A stretch of DNA of 64,000 bases from Sandaracinaceae bacterium (GCA_020633055.1 JACKEJ010000004.1:434001-498000), one strand, 5' to 3'; positions 25,989-35,768 are shown, counted from the stretch's first letter. Notes: generated by a model not told the origin, from the sequence alone. A program made the numbers and translations.

Positions 25989-26387
25989 TCAGAGGCGCAG
26001 CAGCTTGCGGACCTTGGCGAGGAGGTCTTCCTGCTTGAACGGCTTGGTGACGTAGTGCTTGGCGCCAGCGTTGATGCCGCTCACGACGTCCATCGCGCCC
26101 GTCTTCGCGGTGAGCATGATGACGGGCACGCGCGCCAGGCGCTCGTCTTCGCGCATCGCCTTCGTGAGCCCATGGCCGTCGAGGCGCGGCATCATGACGT
26201 CGGTGATGACCAGGTCGGGCGGGCGCTTGCTGGCCTTCAGGATCTCGAGCGCCGCCATGCCGTCCGTCGCGGTCTGCACACGGGCAATCGGCTCCAATAG
26301 GCGGGAGACCAGGGTGAGCACGGCGGGCTCGTCTTCCACGCACAGGACGCGCGGCTTGTCGGGTGGTGGCGGAGGCGGCTGGGCCAT
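25989..26387 (-). CDS. Single-domain response regulator
   Basis: A 132-residue receiver-only protein. The acidic pocket ED in VLCVEDEPAV, the phosphoacceptor Asp in VITDVMMP, the Thr in MLTAKTG and the Lys in YVTKPF are all present, so phosphorylation is expected. No output domain follows, so it must act through protein contacts, as CheY or Spo0F types do. The N-terminus is a run of six prolines. No kinase gene is adjacent. It sits between bioA and lnt, 20 bases after bioA. Confidence 0.93.
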   Translation of the reverse strand: MAQPPPPPPDKPRVLCVEDEPAVLTLVSRLLEPIARVQTATDGMAALEILKASKRPPDLVITDVMMPRLDGHGLTKAMREDERLARVPVIMLTAKTGAMDVVSGINAGAKHYVTKPFKQEDLLAKVRKLLRL

Positions 26388-26407
26388 CTGGCAGGGAACG
26401 TATCAGG

Positions 26408-27751
26408 TCAGGGGGAGGGGCGCACACGCTGCGTCTCGAGCGCTGCGGCGACGCTAGCGTGGACGACGGAGAGCAGCTCGTCCAGCGCGCCTTCCGTGAT
26501 GTTGAGGGGGGGCACGACGTATACCGTGTCCCCCAGCGGGCGCAGCTGGGCCCCCCGCGCGCGAGCCTCGTCGTGTACGGCCCAGCCCAGCTTGGCGAGA
26601 TATCCCCCGTCGCCCAGGTCGGCCGCCGCAACCATCCCGAGCGCCCGCGTACGCTTCACGCCGGGCAGCCGCGCCAGCGCCTCGAAGCCGGTGGCGAGCT
26701 GCGCGCAGCGCGCCTGACTGCGCTCGAGGATCTGCTCGTCGCGGTAGATGGCCAGCACCTCTCGCGCCACCGCCGCACCCAGGGGGTTGCCGTAGAACGT
26801 GTGCCCGTGCATCAGCGCGCGCGTCTTGTCCCCACGGAACCCATCGAACACCCGCTCGGTGGCCAAGGTCGCGGAGAACGGCAGCGCACCGCCCGACAGG
26901 CCCTTGGCGGTGCACAACAGGTCGGGCGTGATGTCCGCGTGCGTGCTGGCCCACATGGCGCCCGTCCGGCCGAGCCCGGTGAAGACCTCGTCGCAGATCA
27001 AGAACGTGTCCACGGCGCGCGTCACCTCGCGCAAGCGGCGCAGCAGGCGCGCCGGATAGGTGCGCATGCCCGCAGCGCCCTGGATCATTGGCTCGACGAT
27101 GACCCCCGCGATCTGGTCCTGGTCGCGGCGCAGCGTGTCCTCGAGCGCATCGAAGAGCGCGTCCCAGCCCGCCTCGTCGTCCGCGTGCGCGGGCTCGGGC
27201 AGCCCCTCGGCCGCGGCGCGGCCGCCCGGGAAGAGGGGCGCGAACAGGCCGTTGAACGCGCCGACGTTTCCGACCGACATCGCGCCCACCGTGTCGCCGT
27301 GGTAGCCGCCCGGGAGCGCCAGGAAGCGCGTGCGGCTGGGGCGCCCGTTCTGCTGCCAGAACTGGAACGCCATCTTGAGCGCCACCTCCACCGAGGTGCT
27401 GCCATTGTCGCTGTAAAAGACCCGCGTGAGCCCGGGCGGCGCCAGCGTCACCAGCTCCTCGGCCAAGAGCACGGCGGCGGGGTGCGCCGTGCCCGCCATC
27501 GAACAGTGCAGCATGTCCTGAGCCTGCCGGACCAACGCCTCGCGCAGACGGGGATGGCCGTGACCGAGGTTGTTGCACCACCACGCCCCGCTGCCGTCGA
27601 GGTAGCGGCGGCCATCGTCGGCATACAGGTAGGGCCCGTCGGCGCGCGTGATGACCAGCGGGTCGAGCGCCTCGTGGTCCTCGCTGGACGTGTAGGGTCG
27701 CCAGAGGTGCCGCCTGTCGATGGCGAGCAAATCGGAGCGCGCGGGAGTCAT
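26408..27751 (-). CDS. bioA: Adenosylmethionine-8-amino-7-oxononanoate aminotransferase
   Basis: PLP-dependent aminotransferase of biotin synthesis, converting KAPA to DAPA with S-adenosylmethionine as amino donor. The 447 residues match the family length. [17 protein letters not shown] near the N-terminus, [36 protein letters not shown] and the PLP lysine in CTAKGLSGG are all seen. WWCNNLGH is typical of BioA over other class III enzymes. No other bio genes are nearby, and it heads a minus-strand run with unrelated functions, divergent from mrp. Confidence 0.93.
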   Translation of the reverse strand: MTPARSDLLAIDRRHLWRPYTSSEDHEALDPLVITRADGPYLYADDGRRYLDGSGAWWCNNLGHGHPRLREALVRQAQDMLHCSMAGTAHPAAVLLAEELVTLAPPGLTRVFYSDNGSTSVEVALKMAFQFWQQNGRPSRTRFLALPGGYHGDTVGAMSVGNVGAFNGLFAPLFPGGRAAAEGLPEPAHADDEAGWDALFDALEDTLRRDQDQIAGVIVEPMIQGAAGMRTYPARLLRRLREVTRAVDTFLICDEVFTGLGRTGAMWASTHADITPDLLCTAKGLSGGALPFSATLATERVFDGFRGDKTRALMHGHTFYGNPLGAAVAREVLAIYRDEQILERSQARCAQLATGFEALARLPGVKRTRALGMVAAADLGDGGYLAKLGWAVHDEARARGAQLRPLGDTVYVVPPLNITEGALDELLSVVHASVAAALETQRVRPSP

Positions 27752-27853
27752 GCGGGGGACCTACCAGCCGCGCTCCACCCGGGCAACGCTCACGCCCGTC
27801 ACGCCGACGCCGGACGGTTGACCCACCGCGGCAAGCAACGCAGAACAGGCTCC

Positions 27854-28960
27854 ATGTCCGCGCCCACGCTGGAAGCTCTCTCGGCCGCCTTGGCTGCCGT
27901 CGTCGACCCCACCTTCGGCAAGCCCCTGGGCGACCTGGGCACGCTGTCGGGCGTGAGCCTCACGGGAACGGTGGGCGCCGCGCAGGTGCGGCTCTCCTCC
28001 CCCGCGGAAGAGGTCAAGCAGCAGGTCAAGCAGGCCATCGACCGCGCCGCCGCCGCCATCGGGGTGACGCTGGTGGAGGTGACCTTCAGCGTGCAAGTGC
28101 CCACGCGCGACACCACCAGCGAGGACCCGCTGCCCAACGTGAAGAACGTCATCCTGGTGATGAGCGGCAAGGGCGGCGTGGGCAAGAGCACCGTCGCCAC
28201 CAACCTCGCGCTCGCGCTGCGTCGCATGGGCACGCGCGTGGGCCTACTGGACGCCGACCTCTACGGCCCGTCGCTCCCCACCATGCTCGGCATCACCGGC
28301 CGCCCGCACAGCACCGACGGTAAGCGCATCGCGCCGCTGCAGCGCTTCGGCCTCAAGCTGATGAGCATCGGCTTCCTGCTGGACGAGCCCAAGCAGGCCA
28401 TCATCTGGCGCGGCCCCATGCTGCACGGCGCGCTGCAGCAGTTCGTGAACGACGTGGACTGGGGCGAGCTCGACTACCTGGTGCTCGACCTGCCGCCGGG
28501 CACGGGCGACGTGGCGCTCACGCTGGCCCAGAAGATCAAGGTCACCGGCGCCGTGGTGGTGACCACCCCGCAAGAGGTGGCGCTGGCCGACGTCTACAAG
28601 GGCGTGTCGCTGTGCCAGAAGGTCAACCTCCCCATCCTGGGCGTGGTCGAGAACATGAGCTTCTTCATCGACAGCGCGGGCGTGAAGCACGAGATCTTCG
28701 GCTCGGGCGGCGGCGCGAAGGTGGCCGAGTACGCCAAGGCGCCGCTGCTGGGGCAGATCCCGATGGACGCCCAGGTGCGCGAGTGGGGCGACAAGGGCAC
28801 GCCCGTGGTGCAGGCCGCGCCCGAGTCCGACGCGGGCGCGGCCTTCGCGGCGGTGGCCGACAGCCTCGCCACGCTCATCGCGAAGCAGCACTTCGACCGG
28901 CACGGGGGGGACAAGGCCCCGGCCGCCGAGGGGCGCAAGCGGCTCAAGATCCTGCGCTGA
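27854..28960 (+). CDS. mrp: Mrp/ApbC family Fe-S carrier ATPase
   Basis: A 368-residue P-loop protein thought to carry iron-sulfur clusters to apoproteins. An N-terminal DUF59-like domain (about 5-80) precedes the ParA-type domain, with MSGKGGVGKSTVATNLA (deviant Walker A), LDADLYGPS and LVLDLPPGTGDV. The usual C-x-x-C in the block after ENMS is absent: here it reads ENMSFFIDSAGVKHEIFGSGGG, so the paired cysteines that bridge a cluster between subunits are missing. The ATG at 27854 fits; the longer upstream frame overlaps bioA on the other strand. Confidence 0.92.
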   Translation: MSAPTLEALSAALAAVVDPTFGKPLGDLGTLSGVSLTGTVGAAQVRLSSPAEEVKQQVKQAIDRAAAAIGVTLVEVTFSVQVPTRDTTSEDPLPNVKNVILVMSGKGGVGKSTVATNLALALRRMGTRVGLLDADLYGPSLPTMLGITGRPHSTDGKRIAPLQRFGLKLMSIGFLLDEPKQAIIWRGPMLHGALQQFVNDVDWGELDYLVLDLPPGTGDVALTLAQKIKVTGAVVVTTPQEVALADVYKGVSLCQKVNLPILGVVENMSFFIDSAGVKHEIFGSGGGAKVAEYAKAPLLGQIPMDAQVREWGDKGTPVVQAAPESDAGAAFAAVADSLATLIAKQHFDRHGGDKAPAAEGRKRLKILR

Positions 28961-29044
28961 GGTCCGTCGCAGCGACGACGGCTGACGCCAGCAGTCCACG
29001 AGCGGTGTGGGACGTCTAGCGCGTCTCACCGCCCTCGGTGCGGC

Positions 29045-29947
29045 TCACCCGCCCCAGGTGCCGTCCCTGCGCGCCGTGGCGCCCCCGAGGGCGGCGATGC
29101 GCAGGTCGAGCGAGGGGTGCGTGGCGAACAGCGCGCCCACGTTCCCCGCGATGCCCATCGCCTCCATGCTGGCGGGCAGCTGCGGGGGCGCGCTGGTCTT
29201 CAGCCGCCGGAGCGCGCTGATCATCTTGTCCGCGCCCACCAGGCGGGCTGCCCCGGCGTCGGCGGCGTACTCGCGGTAGCGGCTGAACCAGCGCACCACC
29301 AGCGTGGCCAGGATGCCCAGCAGGAACTGCATCACCATCACGATGACGAAGTAGAACGGCCCCCGCCCACGCCGCTGCTCGCCCCGCGACACGGCCGAGT
29401 CGATCACGTCGCCCAACACCCGCGGGATGAAGTACACGAACGTGTTCGTGACGCCCTGCACGAGCGTGAGCGTGACCATGTCGCCGTTCGCCGCGTGGGA
29501 GATCTCGTGAGCGAGCACGGCCTCGACCTCCTCGCGCGTCATGCGGTTCAGCAAGCCCGTCGTCACGGCCACCAGCGAGCTGTCCTTGCTCATGCCCGTC
29601 GCGAACGCGTTCATGTCGTCCGACGCGTAGATGGCGACCTCCGGCATCTGGATGCCCGCCGCCTGGGCCTGTCGACGCACCGTCTCCACCAGCCAGCGCT
29701 CCACCTCGCTGCGCGGCTGTGTGATGACCTGCGCGCCCGTCGCGTGCTTGGCCATGGTCTTGGACATGGCGAGCGAGATGAACGCGCCGCCGAAGCCCAT
29801 CAGCGCCGAGAGCACCAGCATGCCGGTGTAGCTGGAGAGCCCGAGATCCGGCGGGATCACCCCCAGGATGCGCAACACGGCGAGGAGCCCGCTGAGCATC
29901 ATCAGGACGGCGAAGTTCGTGACCACCAACAGGGTGACTTGCTTCAT
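29045..29947 (-). CDS. htpX: HtpX-type membrane zinc metalloprotease
   Basis: A 300-residue M48 protease that degrades damaged membrane proteins. Zinc ligands are in AHEISHAANGD (HExxH), with the third Glu expected in the later SRYREYAADAGAARL. Four spans are seen: two N-terminal (about 5-25, 36-58) and two after the zinc motif. Length is close to E. coli HtpX (293). It is a monocistronic gene converging with mrp. No heat-shock promoter was identified. Confidence 0.93.
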   Translation of the reverse strand: MKQVTLLVVTNFAVLMMLSGLLAVLRILGVIPPDLGLSSYTGMLVLSALMGFGGAFISLAMSKTMAKHATGAQVITQPRSEVERWLVETVRRQAQAAGIQMPEVAIYASDDMNAFATGMSKDSSLVAVTTGLLNRMTREEVEAVLAHEISHAANGDMVTLTLVQGVTNTFVYFIPRVLGDVIDSAVSRGEQRRGRGPFYFVIVMVMQFLLGILATLVVRWFSRYREYAADAGAARLVGADKMISALRRLKTSAPPQLPASMEAMGIAGNVGALFATHPSLDLRIAALGGATARRDGTWGG

Positions 29948-30047
29948 AGCGCTTCAGTCGTGTGTCGCGTCCGAGGGTTTCGCAACCCCTCCCGATCACC
30001 CCTCGTGCCCGTGCCGCCGCATGCTCCCCCACACTCCCGCCGACGCG

Positions 30048-30998
30048 CTATGCCGACGGGAGCGAGTCCGCGCCGCCAACGTCGCCCACCGAGCCGGCCA
30101 GATGCCGCCCCACAGCCTCGCGTGCCAAGTCGGTCGCCGGGCCGACCGGGCGCAACAACAAGGCGAGCGCCCCAGCGCCCGAGCGCTCGAGCATCGCACG
30201 CACGAGCGCCTTGGCGCCCTCGTCGTCCCCCTCCGCAGACAGCGCGTGGGCCTCGACGGTGTCGGCCTGCAGGCGCAGGGCAGGGTCCGCCTCGGCCTCG
30301 TCGCGACGACGTGAGCGCAGCGCCCGCGCCTGCTCCACCCCCCCACAAAGCACATGCACCAGCGCGCGTGTGAGGTCCACCCACGCGTCCACGGCCTCGG
30401 TCGTCGGATACGGTGCGGCGTCCAGGGCTTCGAGCGCCGCCTCGAGGGCGCCGTCGTGCAAGTGGCTCATGGCGACCAGGTGGGCCCGCAGCGCGGCCTC
30501 GGGAGGTGCCAGCTGCGCCTCGTCGGCCTGCGCCAAGTGCTTGCGGCTCAGCCCGACCAGCCCGTGCCGCGTGAGCGGTCCGGCAGCGAACAGCACCAGC
30601 AGCGCGTGCTGGCGCGGGTCGCGTCCCCGGTCCCGTGTGAGGCGCTCGTCGATGCGTGTCGCGGCGTCGTCGCGCCGGTCCGGCAAGCCCAGCTGTGCGC
30701 AGAGGACATGCAGCCCGCGCAGGCCCCGGTCGCGGCGCGCCGCCAGCAAGGCCAGCGTCACCCCCGTGGCCCACGCCAGCGCCGCGGCCGTCAACACGGT
30801 CAGCCGCGCCTCGGCCCCGGCCTGCACCAGCACGAGCCAGAAGGCCCCACCGGCCAACCCCGTCAGCACGAGCGTGCTCAGGAAGGTACGCGCCATCCGC
30901 GCGAGAGGCACGTAGCGCAAGGGCACGCGCCAAGCGCGCGCTTCGAACCACGGAGCGAGCGCGGCTGCCAGGAGGGCCGCACTGAGCAAAGGTCCCAC
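30048..30998 (-). CDS. Membrane protein with helical-repeat-like cytoplasmic part
   Basis: Unrecognised. The 316-residue protein starts with GTG and has three hydrophobic segments (about 3-20, 38-60, 68-88), followed by a soluble Ala/Leu/Arg-rich part (about 90-316). That part has regular helix-turn-helix spacing suggesting TPR-like repeats (LHDGALEAALEALDAAPYP). It lies 4 bases after the HEAT-repeat gene, so the two are probably co-expressed. No function can be assigned. Confidence 0.68.
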   Translation of the reverse strand: MGPLLSAALLAAALAPWFEARAWRVPLRYVPLARMARTFLSTLVLTGLAGGAFWLVLVQAGAEARLTVLTAAALAWATGVTLALLAARRDRGLRGLHVLCAQLGLPDRRDDAATRIDERLTRDRGRDPRQHALLVLFAAGPLTRHGLVGLSRKHLAQADEAQLAPPEAALRAHLVAMSHLHDGALEAALEALDAAPYPTTEAVDAWVDLTRALVHVLCGGVEQARALRSRRRDEAEADPALRLQADTVEAHALSAEGDDEGAKALVRAMLERSGAGALALLLRPVGPATDLAREAVGRHLAGSVGDVGGADSLPSA

Positions 30999-31002
30999 GG
31001 CC

Positions 31003-32133
31003 TCAGCCTACATCGGCGGCGGGATCACGGCCCCCGCGACGTTCCACCACACCGCTCTCGCGCGGCACCTCGTCCGCCATCTGCGCCAGGTGGGCCCGGT
31101 AGAGCGCGAGGGCGCTGCGCCGCGCTCGCCACCCGGCGCTGGGCGAGTAGTCGTAGGTCTCACCCGTGAGCTGCGCCAGCTCTTCGGCCGCCAGGGTGCG
31201 CTCGGCCACACGGAAGCTGCGTGCCGCCTCCAGCAGCCACTCGCCCCGAGAGCGCGCCGCGCGGCGCTTGTACCAGGTCCGCCACCGGGCCGGCTTGCGC
31301 CCCAGGTCGCGCGCCGTGACCGCGCGGAGGATGCGCTCGGCGGCAGCGACGATGTTCGGGTCGGGGTGGACGAGCAGTTCTGCGACATGCGGGACACAGC
31401 CCGGGTCGCGCAGCACCCCGAAGGTGCGCAGCAAGGGCACCACCGGCGGGCTCGGCTGCGTCAGCAGCGCGTACAGGGAGGCGGTGGCGCGCACCCGGGA
31501 GTGCGGGTTGGCGTGGGCCCGCATGGCGAGGATGGCGATGTTCGAGACCCCGGGGTCGGGGTCACACACCAGCGACGCCACGTGCTCGGGCAGGTCGTCT
31601 GGGTCGATCTCCGCGCACACCAACAGCGCGAAGTAGCGCTTGTCCGCGTCGGGGTGCCGCAGCAGCGGCAGCACGTGTGGCAGCGCCTTTGCGCCGAATT
31701 CCACGAGCGCGGAGGCCACCCCAGACACCCCCCGGCCCTTGGGCAGGCGCGTCGCGGTCTGCTGGCGGTTGAACCACACGGCCCCCGGAAAGACCTGCAC
31801 CAGCTCTGGGAGAGCCGCCGCACCATAGCGCAGCAACGCGTGAATGGTCGGCCCCTCCAGGCCGGGCGTGGCCCCCGTCAGCTCTGCGACCAGGCGCGTG
31901 ACGCGCTCGATCTCGCTCGAGGGACGGTCCTCGGGAGCGGGCGGTCGGTCGGTCGCGGTCCCGACGGCGCTGAGACCGGTCACCCCCACGATGTCCTCCG
32001 TCACGGCGTGGCGACCCGTGTTGCTGTCGCGCGAACGCTCGCGACCGCCTGGGCGTGCTTCGTGCGCAGGGACGGCGCGCGTCCCCACCCGCCCCAACAC
32101 CGGCTGGGAGGATGGCGTCTTCTTTTCGTTCAC
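31003..32133 (-). CDS. HEAT-repeat protein, unknown function
   Basis: A 376-residue protein beginning with GTG. The first 75 residues are polar and probably disordered. From about 80 to 290 there are repeated helical pairs (LLRYGAAALPELVQVFP; LVEFGAKALPHVLPLLRHPDADKRYFALLV; LVCDPDPGVSNIAILAMRAH), the pattern of HEAT or PBS-lyase-like repeats used for protein binding. The C-terminal part has RWRTWYKRRAARSRGEWLLEA, which I have seen described only in uncharacterised myxobacterial-type proteins. No catalytic motif is visible. It is co-directional with the following membrane gene. Confidence 0.72.
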   Translation of the reverse strand: MNEKKTPSSQPVLGRVGTRAVPAHEARPGGRERSRDSNTGRHAVTEDIVGVTGLSAVGTATDRPPAPEDRPSSEIERVTRLVAELTGATPGLEGPTIHALLRYGAAALPELVQVFPGAVWFNRQQTATRLPKGRGVSGVASALVEFGAKALPHVLPLLRHPDADKRYFALLVCAEIDPDDLPEHVASLVCDPDPGVSNIAILAMRAHANPHSRVRATASLYALLTQPSPPVVPLLRTFGVLRDPGCVPHVAELLVHPDPNIVAAAERILRAVTARDLGRKPARWRTWYKRRAARSRGEWLLEAARSFRVAERTLAAEELAQLTGETYDYSPSAGWRARRSALALYRAHLAQMADEVPRESGVVERRGGRDPAADVG

Positions 32134-32190
32134 AGCAGTTGAAGTCTACCTGTCCGAACGGAAAAGGATAAGGGGTTTGCACCGAGCGAG

Positions 32191-32799
32191 TTGTCACGCC
32201 ATCACCGGAGCGTGAGCGCTTCCCGCGAGCTACAGCTGTCGGTCACGTTGCGACCCGAGGACGTGCGCGCGGGGCTGCTGCGCACGGTGCTGCGCCAGAC
32301 CCGCCTGGCACGTCTGTGGCCCATCTGGCTGGGGCTCACCGCGGGGATGGTGGTCTACGCCATCCAGACGGCCGTGATGCTCGGCAGCGTCCCCACAGTG
32401 CTCGCGGTCTTCGCGCTCGTGCTGGCCGGCACTGGCCTCGGGGGTCTGTGGCTGATCAGCCGGCTGGGGGACCGCATGTTCCACGCGCTCCCGAGCCCGG
32501 CAGCGACGTGGCGCTTCTCACTCGCGGGCGTCGTGCTCGCTAGCCAGGGGCACGAGACGCTGCTCGCGTGGCCCGAGCTGCGCTACGAGCTGCGCGAAGA
32601 GCGGGCGCTGTTGCATCCGACGCCCACGACCTTCCACGTCCTGCCGTTCGCCGGGCTGAGCGCCAGCCAACGCACGGACGTCGTGGCCTGGCTCGAGGCC
32701 CACGCGAAGACCGTCCCTCAGCCGAAGCGCCCGTGGCTGCCACCTCTCGTCGCGCTGACCCTCGGCGTGCTGACCGCGCTCTTCCTGCGCACGCGTTGA
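32191..32799 (+). CDS. YcxB-like membrane protein
   Basis: A 202-residue protein with two central spans (about 44-63 and 68-90) and a C-terminal one (about 183-199). The middle part, TWRFSLAGVVLASQGHETLLAWPELRYELREERALL..FHVLPFAGL, matches the YcxB-like C-terminal domain pattern, which ends in a strand before helix. The start is uncertain: TTG at 32191 or GTG at 32212, and neither has a well-spaced ribosome site. Its stop lies 30 bases before serB. Function unknown. Confidence 0.68.
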   Translation: MSRHHRSVSASRELQLSVTLRPEDVRAGLLRTVLRQTRLARLWPIWLGLTAGMVVYAIQTAVMLGSVPTVLAVFALVLAGTGLGGLWLISRLGDRMFHALPSPAATWRFSLAGVVLASQGHETLLAWPELRYELREERALLHPTPTTFHVLPFAGLSASQRTDVVAWLEAHAKTVPQPKRPWLPPLVALTLGVLTALFLRTR

Positions 32800-32829
32800 A
32801 ACTGCGAGAGCGGCTGCTACAGAGCGGCC

Positions 32830-34059
32830 ATGGCCGAGCTTCAGAAGGTGTTGGTGACGGTGATCGGACCGGACACCCCGGGCATCACCGCCGCCATGAG
32901 CGGCGTGGTCGCCGAGAACCACGGGCGCCTCCTGGACATCGAGCAGGTGGTCGTCCAGGGGCAGCTCACCCTGTGCATGCTGATCGGCGTCTCTCCCCAG
33001 ACGGCCGTGGGTGAGCCCGTCATCAAGGACCTCCTCTTCCGCGCCAAGTCCATGGGACTCGACCTGCAGTTCAAGGTTATCGACAGCCGCCTCGACACGC
33101 TCCCGGCGTACTCCACCGAGGGGCACCTGCGCTACGCCGTCACGGCCATCGGGGACTCGCTCGATGCAGAGGGTGTGCACATCCTGACACGCGAGCTGGC
33201 GACCTTGGGCGCCAACATCGAGTCCATCCGCAAGCTCAGCAGCAACCGCTTGATCTCCCTCGAGATCATCGTCTCCTTACCGGGCGGGGAGTGTCGCGCC
33301 GCGGAGCTGCGCCGCGCGCTGCTGCAGGGCCTCGAGCACAGCGACATCGACGTGGGTGTGCAGCGCGAGCGCCTCACACGCCGCGCCAAGCGCCTGATCG
33401 TCATGGACATGGACTCGACGCTCATCCAGATCGAGGTGATCGACGAGCTGGCGCGCATGCATGGCGTGGTCGACCGCGTGGCGGAGATTACGCGTCGCGC
33501 CATGGCTGGCGAGCTGGACTTCGCGGCCAGCCTGAAGGAGCGCGTGGGGCTGCTGAAGGGGCTCCCCTACGCCAAGGCGCTCGAGCTGGCCGACGCGCTG
33601 CCCCTGATGCAGGGCGCGCCCGAGCTGCTGACGGTGCTCCGCCGGTTGGGCTACAAGACGGCGGTCATCTCGGGTGGGTTCACCTTCGCGGCGAACGAGC
33701 TGCAGAAGACGCTGGGGCTCGACTATGCGTTCGCCAACGAGCTCGAGGTCGAGGACGGCGTGCTGACCGGCCGCGTCGTGGGAGCCATCGTGACGCCCGA
33801 GCGCAAGGCCGAGCTCCTGCGCGAGATCGCCGAGCGCGAAGGCATCGCCCTCGATCAGACCATCGCGATGGGCGACGGCGCGAACGACCTCGGCATGCTG
33901 ACGGCGGCAGGCCTCGGCATCGCGTTCCACGCCAAGGCCAAGCTCAAAGCCGCGGCAGACACGGCCGTGAGCGCAGGCGGCCTGGACCGCATGCTGTACC
34001 TGCTGGGGCTCCCGTGGCGCGACGTCGAGGAGCTGCTCGCCGACACGCCGAGCGCGTAG
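32830..34059 (+). CDS. serB: Phosphoserine phosphatase with two ACT domains
   Basis: Catalyses the last step of serine synthesis, phosphoserine to serine, in the cytoplasm. The 409 residues contain two N-terminal ACT-type regulatory domains (about 6-85 and 95-175; VIGPDTPGITAAM, then LRYAVTAIGDSLDAEGV) and a HAD domain (about 185-400). The latter has the nucleophile in DMDSTL, the cap residues EVIDELA, SGGFTF and GDGANDLGML. Double-ACT SerB proteins are known in actinobacteria and are feedback-sensitive to serine in some. It is followed 79 bases later by a desaturase gene. Confidence 0.93.
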   Translation: MAELQKVLVTVIGPDTPGITAAMSGVVAENHGRLLDIEQVVVQGQLTLCMLIGVSPQTAVGEPVIKDLLFRAKSMGLDLQFKVIDSRLDTLPAYSTEGHLRYAVTAIGDSLDAEGVHILTRELATLGANIESIRKLSSNRLISLEIIVSLPGGECRAAELRRALLQGLEHSDIDVGVQRERLTRRAKRLIVMDMDSTLIQIEVIDELARMHGVVDRVAEITRRAMAGELDFAASLKERVGLLKGLPYAKALELADALPLMQGAPELLTVLRRLGYKTAVISGGFTFAANELQKTLGLDYAFANELEVEDGVLTGRVVGAIVTPERKAELLREIAEREGIALDQTIAMGDGANDLGMLTAAGLGIAFHAKAKLKAAADTAVSAGGLDRMLYLLGLPWRDVEELLADTPSA

Positions 34060-34138
34060 TCCTCGTCGCCGCGCTCGCCGTCGTAGAAGGCCGCGGGATC
34101 TTGCCCGTGCGAGCGACGCGCAGTAGGAAGAACCAGCC

Positions 34139-35095
34139 ATGCTCCGCTTCCGTGCCGACCTCCGACCGCTCTTCTTCAACGCGGTCTACTTCGCGCTGCT
34201 CGGCTGGGCGTTCGCCGCCGTGCCGTTGAACGACCTGCGCCTCTCGCTCCCGCTCTTCGCGGCGCTGTGCCTCACGTCGTTCATGGGCGCGGTGCAGACA
34301 CACAACGCGGTGCACTGCCCCATCTTCAAGCAGCGCTGGCTGAACAAGCTGTACCAGGGCGTGCTCACCTGCACGTACGGGCACCCGGTCAGCAGCCTCG
34401 TGCCGGGGCACACGCTGAGCCACCACAAGCACACGCAGACGCGCAAAGACGTCATGCGCACCAGCAAGGCGCGCTTCCGCTGGCACCTGCTCAACGGCCT
34501 CTTCTTCCTGTTCATCGTGGCGCCCTCCACCTCGAAGGCGGACATGGCCTACACGAAGCAGATGCGCACCCGGCACCCGCGCTGGTTCCGCCAGATGCTG
34601 TTCGAGCTGGCGCTGCTGTGGAGCATCCAGATCGCGCTCTTCGTGGTCGACTGGCGCAAGGCGCTGGTGTTCTGGTTCATCCCGCACATCTACGCGCAGT
34701 GGGGCCTGGTCGGCATGAACATGCTGCAGCACGACGGAACGGACGCGAACCACCCGTACAACCACTCGCGCAACTTCGTGGGCAAGGCGGTCAACTGGTG
34801 GGCCTACAACAACGGCTACCATGGCCTGCACCACATGCAGCCGGGGCTGCACTGGTCGCTGCTGCCCGAGAAGCACGCCGAGCTGATGGTGCCGCACGTC
34901 CACCCGAACCTCGATCAGCCCTCGCTGCTGGTCTACCTGTTCAAGACCTTCGGCCTCAGCCGGCGCGTGGACTACCTGGGCAACCCGTTGGTGCTCCCGG
35001 ACGAGGGCCCCGACGAAGAGTGGATCCCCGATCCACGCACCACCGCGGCAGACCTCGGCGCCGAGGGTATCGACCCAGCGCTCGCGGGCACCTGA
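34139..35095 (+). CDS. Fatty acid desaturase family membrane enzyme
   Basis: A 318-residue membrane di-iron enzyme. The His boxes are HNAVH (about 59-63), HTLSHHKHTQ (about 90-99) and GYHGLHH (about 231-237), plus NHPYNHSRN. Four spans are predicted (about 13-30, 38-57, 120-140, 158-190). The pattern fits desaturase/hydroxylase proteins acting on acyl chains or related lipids; regiospecificity cannot be read. AGGAAG lies 9 bases before the ATG. It may follow serB in one transcript, but the gap of 79 bases leaves that open. Confidence 0.87.
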   Translation: MLRFRADLRPLFFNAVYFALLGWAFAAVPLNDLRLSLPLFAALCLTSFMGAVQTHNAVHCPIFKQRWLNKLYQGVLTCTYGHPVSSLVPGHTLSHHKHTQTRKDVMRTSKARFRWHLLNGLFFLFIVAPSTSKADMAYTKQMRTRHPRWFRQMLFELALLWSIQIALFVVDWRKALVFWFIPHIYAQWGLVGMNMLQHDGTDANHPYNHSRNFVGKAVNWWAYNNGYHGLHHMQPGLHWSLLPEKHAELMVPHVHPNLDQPSLLVYLFKTFGLSRRVDYLGNPLVLPDEGPDEEWIPDPRTTAADLGAEGIDPALAGT

Positions 35096-35312
35096 AGGCC
35101 TCCCCTCCGCGAAGCAGCTTCACGACGCGTGGCGAACGCGCGCGCGACCGGAGACAAGGGGCTCCCGGCTGCGGCGCACGGCTTGCGTTCGATGGCGTGG
35201 ACCGCGCAGGGAGTGCGCGTCGCGGAGACATGTGCACCGCCAGCGCGCACCGAGCGACCATGCGCGAACCTGCTTGCGCGGCGCTGGTCTATGAGTTGCA
35301 CTGTGGGCTGCC

Positions 35313-35768
35313 ATGACCCACCCCACGTTCCCCGAGGTCCGTCGTATCGTCGTCGGCACCGACTTCTCCGAGCCCTCCTTCCCTGCGCTCAAGGCGGCAG
35401 CTTCGATCGCTGCGCGTGAAGGAGCCACGGTCTTCTTGGCGCACGTGATCGACCCGCTGCCCCACATCGGCCCCGGCCTCGACACCCTGGTGGGCACGGA
35501 CGCGCTCCGCGACGGCATCGAGGAGTACGCCAAGCAGCACCTGAAGGAGCTGACCGAGAGCCACTTCGCGGGCCTGAACGTGGAGACGCACATCCTGCAC
35601 AGCCCAAACAGCGGCATGGCCGTGGCCGACCTGGCCGAGCGGGTGGACGCCGACCTGATCGTCGTGGGCACACACGGCCGCAGCGGGCTCAAGCGGCTCA
35701 TGATGGGCAGCGTGGCGGAGCTGGTGTCCCGCTACGCGCCCTGCTCGGTCCTCGTCGTACGTGCTTGA
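35313..35768 (+). CDS. Universal stress protein (UspA family)
   Basis: A 151-residue single-domain Usp protein. The N-terminus RRIVVGTDFSEPS and the ATP-binding loop GTHGRSGLKRLMMGSVAELVSRYAPCSVLVVR (G-x2-G-x9-G-S form) are complete, so nucleotide binding is likely. No membrane segments are present. It is preceded by 217 bases without a supported feature and converges with an exported-protein gene 31 bases away. Its stress role is inferred from the family only. Confidence 0.93.
   Translation: MTHPTFPEVRRIVVGTDFSEPSFPALKAAASIAAREGATVFLAHVIDPLPHIGPGLDTLVGTDALRDGIEEYAKQHLKELTESHFAGLNVETHILHSPNSGMAVADLAERVDADLIVVGTHGRSGLKRLMMGSVAELVSRYAPCSVLVVRA

Noticed and set aside
35217..35246. Weak resemblance to the GCAGGGAG core of the structured element
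   Set aside because: Only eight or nine bases match and no stem around it can be built.
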